A stretch of 59,403 bases of DNA from Bifidobacterium leontopitheci (GCF_009193355.1 NZ_WBVT01000017.1:1-59403), one strand, 5' to 3'. Counted from the stretch's first letter, positions 19,201-27,800 are shown. The notes: a model not told the origin generated them from the sequence alone. Numbers and translations are program-made.

Positions 19201-20523
19201 TTCATTACGCTGAACACGGCCGACGGCACGCTGTCGAGCGACTTCTCGCAGGTCAAGATGCTGCGCGACCAGCTCGACGACGCAGCCTCCAACAAAGACG
19301 TCACTGGCGTGGTCATCGTGCAGCACATGCCGATCGACGATCAGAACGTGCCGCAGAACTCCCAGCTCGGCAACCGGCTCGACGCCGACATGGAACGCGA
19401 GTGGATCAGCGACTTCCGCGCGAAGTCCGGCAAGTCCGTCGCCATGATCAACGGCCACGTCGGCGACTTCTACGCCAAGCGCGACGACGGCGTGCCGTAC
19501 GTGGTCAACGGCAACTCCGGCAAGACGCCGACCGTCGCCCCGCAGGGCGCGTTCGTCGGCTGGACCATGGTCGGCATCGACCCGGCCGCCGGCGACTGGA
19601 AGACGGCCGGGCGCTCGCTGGCCGACGACAACGCCGACTGGTTCACCGCCGAAACCAAGGTGCGCGCGGCCGAAGTCGCACTGAAGCCGGTCAACGACGG
19701 CAAGACGCTCGAACCAGGCGGCAAGGCGACGGTCATGGGCACGGTCAAGCAGTACAAGGACGCCGACCCGATCGACATCGCATGGCCGATGAGCGTGGCA
19801 TGGTCCGGCTCGAAGAACCTGTACGTCGGCGACGCGGCGAAGGCCCCGGTCACGGCGGCCGCCGCGCTCGACCCGACCACCGGCACGCTCACCGCGCTGC
19901 ACGGCGGCACGGTCACCATCACCGCGACGCTTGACGGCGTATCGGCCAGCACGACCGCGACCATCGCGAACGCCACGTTCACCGGCGCCGCCAAGCCGGT
20001 CGTCTCCGGCTCGGCGAAGGTCGGCGGCACGCTTACTGCGCGGCTCGGCGACTGGGCCGACGGCGCGGACGTGAGCTGGCAGTGGCTGCGCGACGGTGCT
20101 GGGATCACCGGCGCCACGCGGGCTGCCTATGTGCCGGTCGACGCCGACGCCGGCCACCGGCTGAGCGTGCGCGCGACCGTCTCGCGCGACGGGTACGACA
20201 CGGTTCGCGTCGAATCCGACCAGACCGCGGCCGTGGTCGCGGCCGGCTCGGGCTCGGGCGAGCCGCAGCAGCCGGGCGGCAATGGTGGTCAGCAGCCGGG
20301 TGGTCAGCCGGGTAGCGGGTCTGGCCAGCCGGACGGTAACGGTTCCGGGCACGGCGGCAACGCTGGTAACGCTGGAACGGGCGCGGGCGGCAACGCCGGT
20401 GCACAGCGCAAGCCGCGTCCGCTCAGCTCGACCGGCGCCGACATCGTGCCGCTCGCGATGCTGATGGCGCTGCTCGTCGCAGCCGGTCTCATCACGACCG
20501 ACCTGCGCCGCCGCATCCGCTAA
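16258..20523 (+). CDS. Surface protein: phosphodiester glycosidase plus calcineurin-like phosphoesterase
   Basis: A secreted, wall- or membrane-anchored protein of 1421 residues. A long N-region precedes a signal helix (about residues 36-62). A phosphodiester glycosidase domain (NAGPA/DUF2233 type) covers about 115-490, with GAYNRGRF and the hallmark DAVNVDGGGSSQMNV near 447. A Big_2-like domain, a probable carbohydrate-binding jelly roll (about 690-850) and a metallophosphoesterase follow (SDAQF near 875, VGDLVDE near 915, PGNHEVMG near 945, HMP near 1020, NGHVGDF near 1062). Then come two Ig-like domains, a Gly/Pro/Gln linker and LSSTGAD with a membrane helix and an RRRIR tail. GlcNAc-1-phosphodiester removal followed by phosphate release is inferred from the domain pair. 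The last phosphoesterase motif reads GHVG rather than GHxH, so activity is uncertain. GAGGAG precedes the ATG. Confidence 0.85.
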   Translation: MTEITETETSGGTSDVTSGVLQDASALPPRRRIGLLPRIAAALAAIATTATFAAGPAAAFAAGRTQVPPELQDAQNSLEVKPNFGGLGKTSAKSRAATGFAQTQADSGKRNEAAAANTVDGMVLDQNGQAIVNDLKVTDIAPGLRHYSFERISAEGRQPINILKATIGKDTVSLKYLNPGTVSGTGATVSDMTDSAKAVGGVNLDHFDINNSAASGGWGISGGKLVKSGDPGNDTVLGEGADGLARLVNLTLKGEATITAAANSAATPAKLPINRVNVAFANAGETVLFNAQWGAYNRGRFLAGAKGVEVTIGKDGVVTSVGEPAEGQLPDGVETLDAAADSDAGRTLAAVKVGDKVAVSYDFDRSMGDLKEAGGVWQSLISAGQSVAFDPNDTFATGRNPRTMLGVSQDGKTVFYVVADGRADNAVGMTFADEISLMHDLGAWDAVNVDGGGSSQMNVREPGDEKSTVQNQPSDGHERLDGDGLGFVLAKPASGKASGIAVQAASSSAQALRVFPGLHRTLTAKPYDETRSAAKTDVTWAAATAAGARGKVTVSADGVVAGVDTGAATVTATATTNSKATGSVNVDVLGKLTRLTASDSVISLTGKDAAATLALVGHDGNGFSAPVEARDAKVTGSKDDLVRIDQAADGSLKLTAVGDSGSETLGFDVDGVKVQVAVTVGLVDKPIVNIGDVFDKDNWYVSGARYKSASVVKAVGHDGKSESGEKITYDFSGETRTRTANTWPKGEGKGYAIPGQPKIVKVWAKGSTTTGNNPQTYIGFSDANGNMKFVYGDRLPGDWAQLSYTIPEGTAYPIKLEGLSIWDTGANQPVGEAWFDAPSAQVAPDVELPARQLTEDHTVIRQSGATDGKPQRIAILSDAQFVARDPNSVQANGARAALKEIVAAKPDALFIVGDLVDEASEADFQLAKQILDEGLKDATFPWYYVPGNHEVMGSTIDNFKKAALGGFEGATSGHVDIGGTRFITLNTADGTLSSDFSQVKMLRDQLDDAASNKDVTGVVIVQHMPIDDQNVPQNSQLGNRLDADMEREWISDFRAKSGKSVAMINGHVGDFYAKRDDGVPYVVNGNSGKTPTVAPQGAFVGWTMVGIDPAAGDWKTAGRSLADDNADWFTAETKVRAAEVALKPVNDGKTLEPGGKATVMGTVKQYKDADPIDIAWPMSVAWSGSKNLYVGDAAKAPVTAAAALDPTTGTLTALHGGTVTITATLDGVSASTTATIANATFTGAAKPVVSGSAKVGGTLTARLGDWADGADVSWQWLRDGAGITGATRAAYVPVDADAGHRLSVRATVSRDGYDTVRVESDQTAAVVAAGSGSGEPQQPGGNGGQQPGGQPGSGSGQPDGNGSGHGGNAGNAGTGAGGNAGAQRKPRPLSSTGADIVPLAMLMALLVAAGLITTDLRRRIR

Positions 20524-20531
20524 ACCCCCGT

Positions 20532-20563
20532 GCGTCACGCGGGCCGTCCAGCCCGTGTGACGC
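20532..20563 (+). terminator. Terminator hairpin after the phosphodiester glycosidase gene
   Basis: GCGTCACGCGGGC and GCCCGTGTGACGC pair with one wobble, eight bases after the stop codon. It belongs to the GTCAC-type hairpins seen repeatedly in this window. Confidence 0.6.
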
Positions 20564-20638
20564 GGGGTCCATCGTGTCGCTCTGCTCGCCCTATGCGGGG
20601 AGCGAGGTGCGTGACAAGTAACGACAGACTCCTGTCCC

Positions 20639-20780
20639 TCGGCCCCCTCGGTGGAGGGTGGTGGGTCCATGTTCGACATGAGCGGGAACAGACCCGCCCC
20701 TCGGCCCCCTCGGTGGAGGGTGGTGGGTCCATGTTCGACATGAGCGGGAACAGACCCGCCCCTCGGCCCTCGGCGAAGGG
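20639..20780 (+). repeat. 62-bp direct tandem repeat containing half a GGCCCCCTC-type unit
   Basis: Bases 20639-20700 and 20701-20762 are identical, and a third, truncated unit follows. Each copy starts TCGGCCCCCTCGGTGGAGGG and continues with a GGTGGGTCCATGTTCGACAT segment. Identity of the two copies implies recent duplication. No gene is present from 20524 to 21040. Confidence 0.9.
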
Positions 20781-20816
20781 GTGAGCCATGCAAGCAGCGG
20801 CGCTGGCTGGCCCGCC

Positions 20817-20871
20817 CCTTGGCCCCCTCGGTGGAGGGGGCTGTCGGCGGAGCCGACTGGGGGAGCGTCAC
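20817..20871 (+). repeat. GGCCCCCTC-type repeat, intergenic copy
   Basis: This is a full-length copy: CCTTGGCCCCCTCGGTGG, then GGGGGCTGTCGGCGGAGCCGA, then CTGGGGGAGCGTCAC. It can fold into two adjoining hairpins. Confidence 0.85.
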
Positions 20872-20995
20872 GCTCGGCGTCTGTGCGCCTGCAGCGCATG
20901 GATTGCAATCGCTCCTATCGCGATGTATAACCCCGTTCACAGTGACGCTGCACCCGCGCACGGTAACGCGGTTTCCCCGTTCCGGTACGTGGTTT

Positions 20996-21027
20996 GCGTC
21001 ACTCTGCTCGCCCGAGCAGCGTGACGC
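20996..21027 (-). terminator. GTCAC-type hairpin downstream of the MocR gene
   Basis: GCGTCACTCTGCTCG and CGAGCAGCGTGACGC flank a two-base loop, 14 bases past the stop of the minus-strand regulator. It is a likely terminator without a T-run. Confidence 0.6.
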
Positions 21028-21040
21028 ACCCCGAAAACCG

Positions 21041-22588
21041 TCACACCAGCGACGCCAGCACTGCTGCGGCGTCGGCGAACTCCTCGGGCGTGGTGTAGAC
21101 GTAGCTGAGCCGCAGCGCGTTGTCGCCCTCGAAATCGTAGATGTCGCCCGGATTGAGCAGCACGCCGTGATCGATCGCCTGCCGGAACAGCCGCCCCATA
21201 CGCACCGGCTCATCGAACGTCAGCCAGATGTAGAACCCGCCGCGCGGCACAATCCACCGCGCGCGTCCGGCGAACAGCCGCTCCAACGTCTCGACAGCCG
21301 CGTCGCGCCGACGCCGCAGCTCGCCGCGCAACCGCTCCAGATACTCCGCGTACATGCCGGACGTCAAAAACCTCGCGAACACCCACTGGCTGAGCGTGCT
21401 CGCGCCGTAATCCATCTGCATCTTCACATCCGCCAGCCGGTGCACGATCCGCTCGTCGGCGACGATCCAGCCGATGCGCAGCCCCGGCGCCAGCGACTTC
21501 GACGCACTGCCGAGCGTGATCACCATGCCGGTCTCGTCGAACGATTTCAGCGAGCGCGGGGTCTCGCCGTCGAAGACGAGATCCTGATACGCGCAATCCT
21601 CGATGACCGGCAGACGGTCGCGCACGCAGGCGTCGACGAGCGCCAGACGGCGTGACTCCGGCATCGTGCGGCCGGTGGGATTGTGGTTCGTGGGGATCGT
21701 GTACAGCACCGCGCCGTCGTCGCGTGCCGACTGCCGCGGCAGGACGGGGGCAGCGGCAGCGGCCGCGCCGGCCTCCCGAATACTCTGTCCGTCTTGGCCG
21801 CTCTGTCCGCTGCCATGTCCGCCGCCCAGCAGGCGGTCCAGGGCGTGCACGTCGAGCCCATCGTCGTCCATGGGAACGCCGGCGAGCTTCATCCCCGCCG
21901 ACTGGAACACCTGCAACGACTTGATATAGCTCGGCGCTTCCGCGAACACGGTCGACCCGGCCGACAGCAGGCTCACCGAAATCATCTGCAGCCCCTGCAG
22001 CGCGCCCGACGAGACGAGCACCTGCTCAGGTCGGCAGTCGATGCCCCAGTCGCGCATGTGCGCGGCGATCGCCTCGCGCAGCACGTCAAGCCCCTCGGCG
22101 GGCGGATAGCCGAGCGAGTCGATCTCCGCGGCCGCCTGCGCCGCCACCCGGCGCCACATGTCGCGCGGGAACAGCCGCGGGTCGAGCTCGCCGGTGCCGA
22201 GGCGAGTCGCGGTGTTGGTGGATTCAAGCCGGTTGATGGTCTGGATCGTTGCGTTGTTCGCCTTGAAGAACCCCGACGACACGTAGTCGGCCCAGTCGGG
22301 CGCGCCCGGCAGCATCAGCGACCACGTGTTGCTCACCACGCGCGTGCCCGCCCCGCGTCGCCCGGCCACGATGCCGTAATCGGTCAGCTCCTCGATGGCC
22401 GCGGTGATGGTCGACCGGTTCACGCCGAACCGTTCGGCCATGTCGCGCTGGCTGGGCAGGCGCGAGCCGATCGGCCACGCGCCGCCCGAGATCTGCCGGC
22501 ACATGTAGTCGACGATCTGCTCGGTGATGGGCCGCGAGTCGCCGCGGTCCGGCTTCCAATCGATGTCCAGTGGCGCGTTGCGTGTCAT
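21041..22588 (-). CDS. MocR-type transcriptional regulator (GntR HTH plus PLP aminotransferase fold)
   Basis: The 515-residue product joins a winged-helix GntR domain (PITEQIVDYMCRQISGG, GSRLPSQRDMAERFGVNRST) to a fold-type I aminotransferase domain. The PLP residues are visible: TNHNPTGR, the aspartate in EDCAYQDLVF, and the lysine in TLGSASKSLAPGLRIGW. MocR proteins use PLP or amino-acid adducts as effectors rather than catalysing transamination. The start at 22586-22588 has GAGGGC upstream and gives MTRNAPLDIDW. It diverges from a LysE-type exporter gene with 265 bases between, so I infer that it controls that exporter. A Ser/Gly/Ala-rich insert lies before the TNHNPTG motif. Confidence 0.9.
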   Translation of the reverse strand: MTRNAPLDIDWKPDRGDSRPITEQIVDYMCRQISGGAWPIGSRLPSQRDMAERFGVNRSTITAAIEELTDYGIVAGRRGAGTRVVSNTWSLMLPGAPDWADYVSSGFFKANNATIQTINRLESTNTATRLGTGELDPRLFPRDMWRRVAAQAAAEIDSLGYPPAEGLDVLREAIAAHMRDWGIDCRPEQVLVSSGALQGLQMISVSLLSAGSTVFAEAPSYIKSLQVFQSAGMKLAGVPMDDDGLDVHALDRLLGGGHGSGQSGQDGQSIREAGAAAAAAPVLPRQSARDDGAVLYTIPTNHNPTGRTMPESRRLALVDACVRDRLPVIEDCAYQDLVFDGETPRSLKSFDETGMVITLGSASKSLAPGLRIGWIVADERIVHRLADVKMQMDYGASTLSQWVFARFLTSGMYAEYLERLRGELRRRRDAAVETLERLFAGRARWIVPRGGFYIWLTFDEPVRMGRLFRQAIDHGVLLNPGDIYDFEGDNALRLSYVYTTPEEFADAAAVLASLV

Positions 22589-22640
22589 GCTGCCCTCATT
22601 TGGTTTGTTTGGTTGGGTTGTTGCTATGGTTCTTGGCTGG

Positions 22641-22668
22641 TTGTCAAGTGTAAACCGTTGCGTACAAT
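22641..22668 (+). promoter_or_regulatory. Candidate promoter of the LysE gene
   Basis: TTGTCA (22641-22646) and TACAAT (22663-22668) are 16 bases apart. The overlapping bases TGTCAA read TTGACA on the other strand and could serve as a -35 for the divergent regulator, so the two promoters may compete. Confidence 0.4.
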
Positions 22669-22760
22669 AAGGCAAAGATGCTTGAAAACGTTGGAAAATA
22701 ACGCTTTGCTGGCTATGAAAAAGCAACGTCAAGGCTAACTTGGCGTTAACGATGGCTGGT

Positions 22761-22789
22761 TTTGGCTGGGTTGGTGATATCCAGCCAAA
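22761..22789. promoter_or_regulatory. Inverted repeat, candidate MocR operator
   Basis: TTTGGCTGG and CCAGCCAAA are 11 bases apart in the LysE leader. Further GGCTGG and TTGG copies lie in the same gap (22610-22640 and 22753-22758). Family members often bind repeated sites next to divergent promoters. The assignment is inferred. Confidence 0.35.
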
Positions 22790-22853
22790 TAGGATGCCCG
22801 GCCATATTGCGCCCGGCCGGCGGTGGTATGCAAACGGTACGAGGGGAGAGGTC

Positions 22854-23756
22854 ATGGGACTGTTCATGCAAGGGCTCACGATGGGATTGGCGTACATCGC
22901 GCCGATCGGCATGCAGAATCTGTTCGTCATCAACTCGGCGCTCACGCGCACGCGCCGCAACGCGCTCATCACGGCGCTGATCGTCATCGTGTTCGACGTG
23001 TCGCTGTCGCTCGCGTGCTTCTTCGGCATCGGCGCGCTCATGCAGGCGCACCCGTGGCTGGAGAACGTGGTGCTGGGGCTCGGCGGCGCGGTCGTGATCC
23101 GCATCGGCTGGGGGCTGGTGCGGCCGAAGAAGGACGGCGGGGAAGCCGTCGGTTCCGGTTCCGTGGCGCAGTCCGTCGCTGTTGGGACTGGCGACGGCGC
23201 TCGCGGCGGTTCGGCCGTCGCTCCCGCTGGCGACGGGGCTCACAGGGGTGAGGTTGCGTCGTTTGCGCAAGGCGATTTGGCTTCCGCTCCCGCTGATGAC
23301 GGGGCTCGCAGGGGTGAGGTTTCGCCGTTTGCGCAAGGTGAATTGGCTTCCGCTCCCGCTGGCGGGAGCTCCCGCGTAGCGGGTGAGGGTGGTCACCGAG
23401 GTGCCGCGGCCGTACTCGCCGCCCCCTCCACCCCGGCCCGCTTCGGCCTGCGCGAGGTGCTGCGCACCATCGGCACGGCCTGCGTGGTCACCTGGTTCAA
23501 TCCGCAGGCGATCGTCGACGGCACGCTGCTGCTCGGCGCATTCGCCGCCACACTCAAGGCCGGCCAGACCGCCCCGTTCATCACAGGTGTGGAGACCGCC
23601 TCCGTGGTGTGGTTCATCGGCGTCACGCTGCTCGTGAACGCGTTCGCCCACAAGTTCAGCCCGAAGGTGCTGGACGTGCTCAACCGCGTCTGCGGCGGCG
23701 TGATCATCCTCTACGGTCTCAAGCTGCTCGTCGACTTCGTGCTCGCCGTGCTGTAA
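22854..23756 (+). CDS. LysE/ArgO-family amino-acid exporter with an expanded central loop
   Basis: This is a membrane exporter of basic or other amino acids. The family start MGLFMQGLTMGLAYIAPIGMQNLFVINSAL is complete (given here as the N-terminus beginning MGLFMQGL and ending NSAL). The second half includes TWFNPQAIVDGTLLLG and six predicted helices overall. GGGGAGAGG lies just before the ATG. The protein has 300 residues instead of about 200. The extra ~95 residues sit in the cytoplasmic loop after WGLVRPKKDGG. They include a 22-residue unit repeated nearly twice (GARRGEVSPFAQGELASAPA), encoded by a 66-base direct repeat at 23232 and 23298, and a GGCCCCCTC-type variant at 23360-23400. The divergent MocR gene probably regulates it. 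Confidence 0.9.
   Translation: MGLFMQGLTMGLAYIAPIGMQNLFVINSALTRTRRNALITALIVIVFDVSLSLACFFGIGALMQAHPWLENVVLGLGGAVVIRIGWGLVRPKKDGGEAVGSGSVAQSVAVGTGDGARGGSAVAPAGDGAHRGEVASFAQGDLASAPADDGARRGEVSPFAQGELASAPAGGSSRVAGEGGHRGAAAVLAAPSTPARFGLREVLRTIGTACVVTWFNPQAIVDGTLLLGAFAATLKAGQTAPFITGVETASVVWFIGVTLLVNAFAHKFSPKVLDVLNRVCGGVIILYGLKLLVDFVLAVL
23232..23400 (+). repeat. 66-bp in-frame tandem repeat plus repeat-family variant inside the LysE gene
   Basis: Units begin GACGGGGCTC at 23232 and 23298, 66 bases apart, so the frame is kept. The following stretch (CTCCCGCTGGCGGGAGCTCC, then CGCGTAGCGGGTGAGGGTGG) has the hairpin-plus-arm structure of the GGCCCCCTC-type repeat. Confidence 0.75.
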
Positions 23757-23807
23757 GGTCGGCGCCCGCGCCGTCGTAGCAACCCCGGTCGTTTTCGACT
23801 GCTGGTT

Positions 23808-23860
23808 AACGCCGGATTCCTTTCGCTGACGTGGCTCAGTGCGGGGAATCCGGCGTTTTC
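23808..23860 (+). terminator. Intrinsic terminator after the LysE gene
   Basis: AACGCCGGATTCC (23808-23820) pairs with GGAATCCGGCGTT (23845-23857), and the stem is followed by TTTC. It lies 52 bases past the stop codon. Confidence 0.75.
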
Positions 23861-24056
23861 CATGATGGAAACGGCATAGCCTCTGCGGGGCTTGTTTATG
23901 ACTCGGACATGTTGTGCCATAAACGTCCTATAAAGCTCCAGCTCGTCGCATCCCATCTCCGTTGGGGGCGGCGAGTCTGCCTCGTGGTGTGGATGATTGG
24001 TCGGCTCCCATGTCGGTTCGCGGTGGGTCGGCATGGCATGTGTCGTGACGTCCCCG

Positions 24057-24157
24057 TGTCACGCTGCTCGCCCTAGCACAGTGACGCAATGTCGAAACAC
24101 CTTGCAAATACTGGGCTTTCGTTCCTATGTCACTGTGATCGGGCGAGCAGCGTGACA
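24057..24157. repeat. GTCAC-type inverted-repeat element (101 bp)
   Basis: Left arm 24057-24085 (TGTCACGCTGCTCGCCC, then GCACAGTGAC) and right arm 24129-24157 match as inverted repeats at 27 of 29 positions around 43 bases of unique sequence. Related hairpins occur at 20532, 20996, 52386 and 52457. Confidence 0.75.
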
Positions 24158-24245
24158 TGAAAGAGCGTCTGGCTCGGTCTCATCGTTGGTCTTGCAATCC
24201 TTAGCCGGCAAACAGGCCGGCTTTGCGGTTTCGGCCTGTTTTCGA

Positions 24246-24391
24246 GGCTATTCCGGAGTAGGCGGGCATGGGTTCAAGTAGCGGCGGCAAAATCACAATC
24301 CGGCGCCGGTGAAAACGGCCATTTTCCAATGGTCACGATTCGCGCTTTTCGCGCAATACTCGGACCAATGCCCGCCTACTCCGGAATAGCC
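24246..24391. mobile_element. MITE-like inverted-repeat element, family A, copy 1
   Basis: Perfect 24-base terminal repeats, beginning GGCTATTCCGGAGTAGGCGG, bound a 146-base element. The inside carries GGCCATTTTCCAATGGTCAC followed by GATTCGCG. Like the other two copies it is preceded by TCGGCCTGTTTTCGAG. The remaining part of the gap (24392-24880) has no gene. It changes from GC-rich to clearly AT-richer sequence at 24600-24790, which probably holds the protease promoter (for example TATAGT near 24766), and AAGGAG before the protease ATG. Confidence 0.8.
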
Positions 24392-24880
24392 CGCGTGACA
24401 AGCGGTTTTCGCGGTTGCGGGCCGTCGCGGAACCTTCGAGGGGCCATTGCGGCGCCATAGGGGGCGTCGCGAACCATTGCGGGCAACTCCGTTTACGCTG
24501 ATGGGGAGAGCCCCAACGTGTAATCGTCCCTGCGAGTCGTCCCTGCGTAATCCTCCCGTGCGGTCGTTCCTCCCGCGCGGTTCTCAGCTTGCTGTCCCTG
24601 CGTATTAAAACCGCTTACACGCCGAAGAGCCTCAAATCAGCTTCGTATTTTCCGCAACATGCCATCATTTCAAAGGCCTTGGTATTAAGCCGTTTTCAGT
24701 ACTTTTTGCAGGCTGATTCCGTGTTCGTATTTCAAGAAACCGCAAAACATGAAATTTTTTTGATATATAGTGTTCGGTATTCCATCGGGGGACGGACGCT
24801 GACAGCCGTCGGCAACGGAACATGCGGTACCGGCATTGACCTCGATCGAATGCAGCACAGGAACAGAGCAAGGAGTCCCA

Positions 24881-27800
24881 ATGCACAGAACATGGCTGAA
24901 AGCCGTGGCGGTGGTCGCCAGCGTGGCAACGCTGATGGCGCTGCCCACGGCGACGGCGCTCGCCCAGCCCGGCGAAGCGTCGCAGACGCAGCAATCGCAG
25001 CAGACATCGGCTTCCGATGCCACCACCACAAGCGTCGGCAACGGCCGCTTCACGTGGAAGGCGCCGGTCGAGAAGAACATGCCGACCATCAAGTCCGAGA
25101 AGGCCGGCGACGGCGCCATCGTCTATGACGGCGCCGAAACCAATGCGACACTGGTCATGACGCCGGCCAGCATCAACAAGTACAACTTCTGGTCCGACTG
25201 CGTCACTGCGACCGCCACCGGATTCACGAACGGTGAGAACATCGTCTTCACCGACACCGCGCCCAGCGGCAAGAAGCGCACCGCGGTGATCGCCCCGGCG
25301 CAATCCGACGGCAGCGTCACCACGAAGGTCTGCGGCGCCAACCAGTCCACAGAGGTCGGGCCGCACGCCATCGTCGCCTCCGGCCAGATGAGCAAGACGA
25401 CCGCGGCGGCGACGCTCACCGTCACCGACAACCCGCTGGAGACCGTCAAGGTCACGCTCGACCGCGCCAGCGTCTCGCAGGACAAGTTCATCGACACGAA
25501 GATCAAGGTGAAGGCCACCGGTCTGCCCGCCAACACGAAGGTCAACTTCATGCTGGAAGGCCAGGACGGCACCATCGTCAACTTCGCCGACTACGACCAC
25601 CTCTACTCCGACGCGGACGGCGAGTTCACCGACGCGATCCAGGCCAACACCGTCAACTATCCGGCGGGCAAGTGGTCCGTCATGGTCGGTTCGCGCACCG
25701 GTTCCAGCGCCACCACCGTATACGGTTTCGCATCCTTTGTCGTCACGGCCGGCGCCAAGCGCGTGGAGAACAAGAAACTCGCCGTCGACAAGACCAAGTT
25801 CACGCTTGACGAGTTCGTCAAGAGCGGCCTGACCCAGACGGAGACCGGCTTCGACCCGTTCGATGCCTTCGACATCACCGTCACCGACCGCACCGGCTAC
25901 ACGACCAGCCTCGGCACGGCGCGCGCCAACGGCGACGGCACGTACACGAACGTGCTGCGCGGCGGCCAGCAGGCGACCATCGGCGAGTACACGCTCGTCG
26001 CCACGTCGCGCACGACCGGCGACTACGCGACCGCGAAGTTCATCGTCACCGACGCGGACGGCAATTATCCGCCCTCCGTCACCGCATCGTTCGCACCGAC
26101 CACGCTGAGCAAAGACGCGTTCGGCCCCAACGGCGATGGCGTCACCGTCACGATGAAGAACCTCGAAGCCAACGGCAAGGCCGTGTTCAACGTGTACGAT
26201 TCCAACCTCAACATCCAGCGTCAGCTGCCCGACGGCACGCAGGGTGAGGGCACGTTCTTCGCCACCGGCACCGCCGACGACCAGGGCACGCTCGTCTACC
26301 ACGTGCGTCTCGCCTCGGACGCGAACGACGATACGTACGCCATTCAGGCGAACGCCTTCCAGCAGATCGTCACCGTCGGCGACCCGGCCGACGCCGGCGG
26401 CAGCGGCAACGGCTCCACCGCGACCCCGCCGGCCTCCGATGACACGGTCTCCGGCAACCTCGTCAACACGTCCGGCACGCTTTCCGCGTTCGTACAGGTC
26501 AAGGGTGTGGGCGGCCTCGAGCAGAAGCGCATGGCCCTGCAGTCCCTCGGCAAGCAGCGCATGAGCGTCAAGAGCCGCAACGCCGAAGCGATGAAGAGCG
26601 TCACCAGCCGCGCCAAGAACGCGACCGATGACGCGAACGACGTGTTCGCCGCACTGAAGAAACTTGATCCGAAGGCATCGAAGCTGTATACCAGCGCGTA
26701 CAGCATCCCCGGCATCGCCGTGCGAGCCGACGCGGACGCGCTGCGCACGCTCGGCCGGCAGAACCCGGACGTGATTGACATCTCCCCGATCGTCCAGCGC
26801 ACCGCCACCTCCGCTTCGACGTCCGGCAGCGGCAACGCCACTGGCACCACGTCCACCGAAGAGGCGACCAAGACGACCGGCGCCACGCCGAGCAACTACA
26901 ACAACGATTCGTTCGTCAACGCGCTCAAGACCTGGCAGAAGACCGGCGAGACCGGCAAGAACGCCAAGGTCGTCATCATCGACACCGGTATCGACTACAC
27001 GCACGCCGACTTCGGCGGCAGCGGCAGCACCGCCGACTATCAGGCCGCGCTCGCCTCGGACGCCGACCCGCTGACCGACCCGACGCTGTCCAAGATGCTC
27101 GACAAGTCCAAGTTCCTCGGCGGCTACGACTTCGCCGGCGCCACCTACAACGCCGACTCCTCCGCCACCGAAGACGTGTACGACCCGATCCCCAAGCCCG
27201 ACGCGAACCCGATCGACGGCCCCGGCGGCGGCCACGGTTCCCACGTGGCCGGCACGCTCGGCGGTTACGGCGAGGACGCGAACGGCAAGACCTTCACCGG
27301 CGACTACTCTAAGCTCACCGACGCTGACCTCAAGACCATGAAGATCGGCCCCGGCAGCGCCCCTGAAGTCGGCATCTACATGCTCAAGGTGTTCGGCGAC
27401 GGCGGCGGCTCCACCGACGTGACCGGCGAAGCGCTCGACTGGGTGGCCAAGAAGGTCGCCGAAGGCACGCAGATCGACATCGTCTCCATGTCGCTCGGCA
27501 CCGCCTACGGCACGCAGGACGACCCCGACACCAAGAAGGTCAACGAGCTGACCGAAGCCGGCGTGCTGTCCGTGGCCGCCGCCGGCAACGACGACGACGT
27601 GACCGACATCGGCGGCAGCCCCGCCACCGCGCACAGCTCGCTCGCCGTCGCGGCCACCAAGTCGAACGGCGCCCTGCAGGACGCCATCCAGATCGACCAG
27701 CCGAGCGACCTCGCCGGCAACGGCTACGCCGGCCAGTACTCGATCGACTACAGCTACCCGCACCCCACGTTCAAGGTGAGCGGCAAGGTCGTGCCCCTGA

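Noticed and set aside
16168..21213. Very long open frame on the minus strand across the phosphodiester glycosidase gene
   Set aside because: It is antisense to a gene with clear domains, and its Arg/Val/Gly-rich product shows no domain. Long antisense frames are expected at this GC content.
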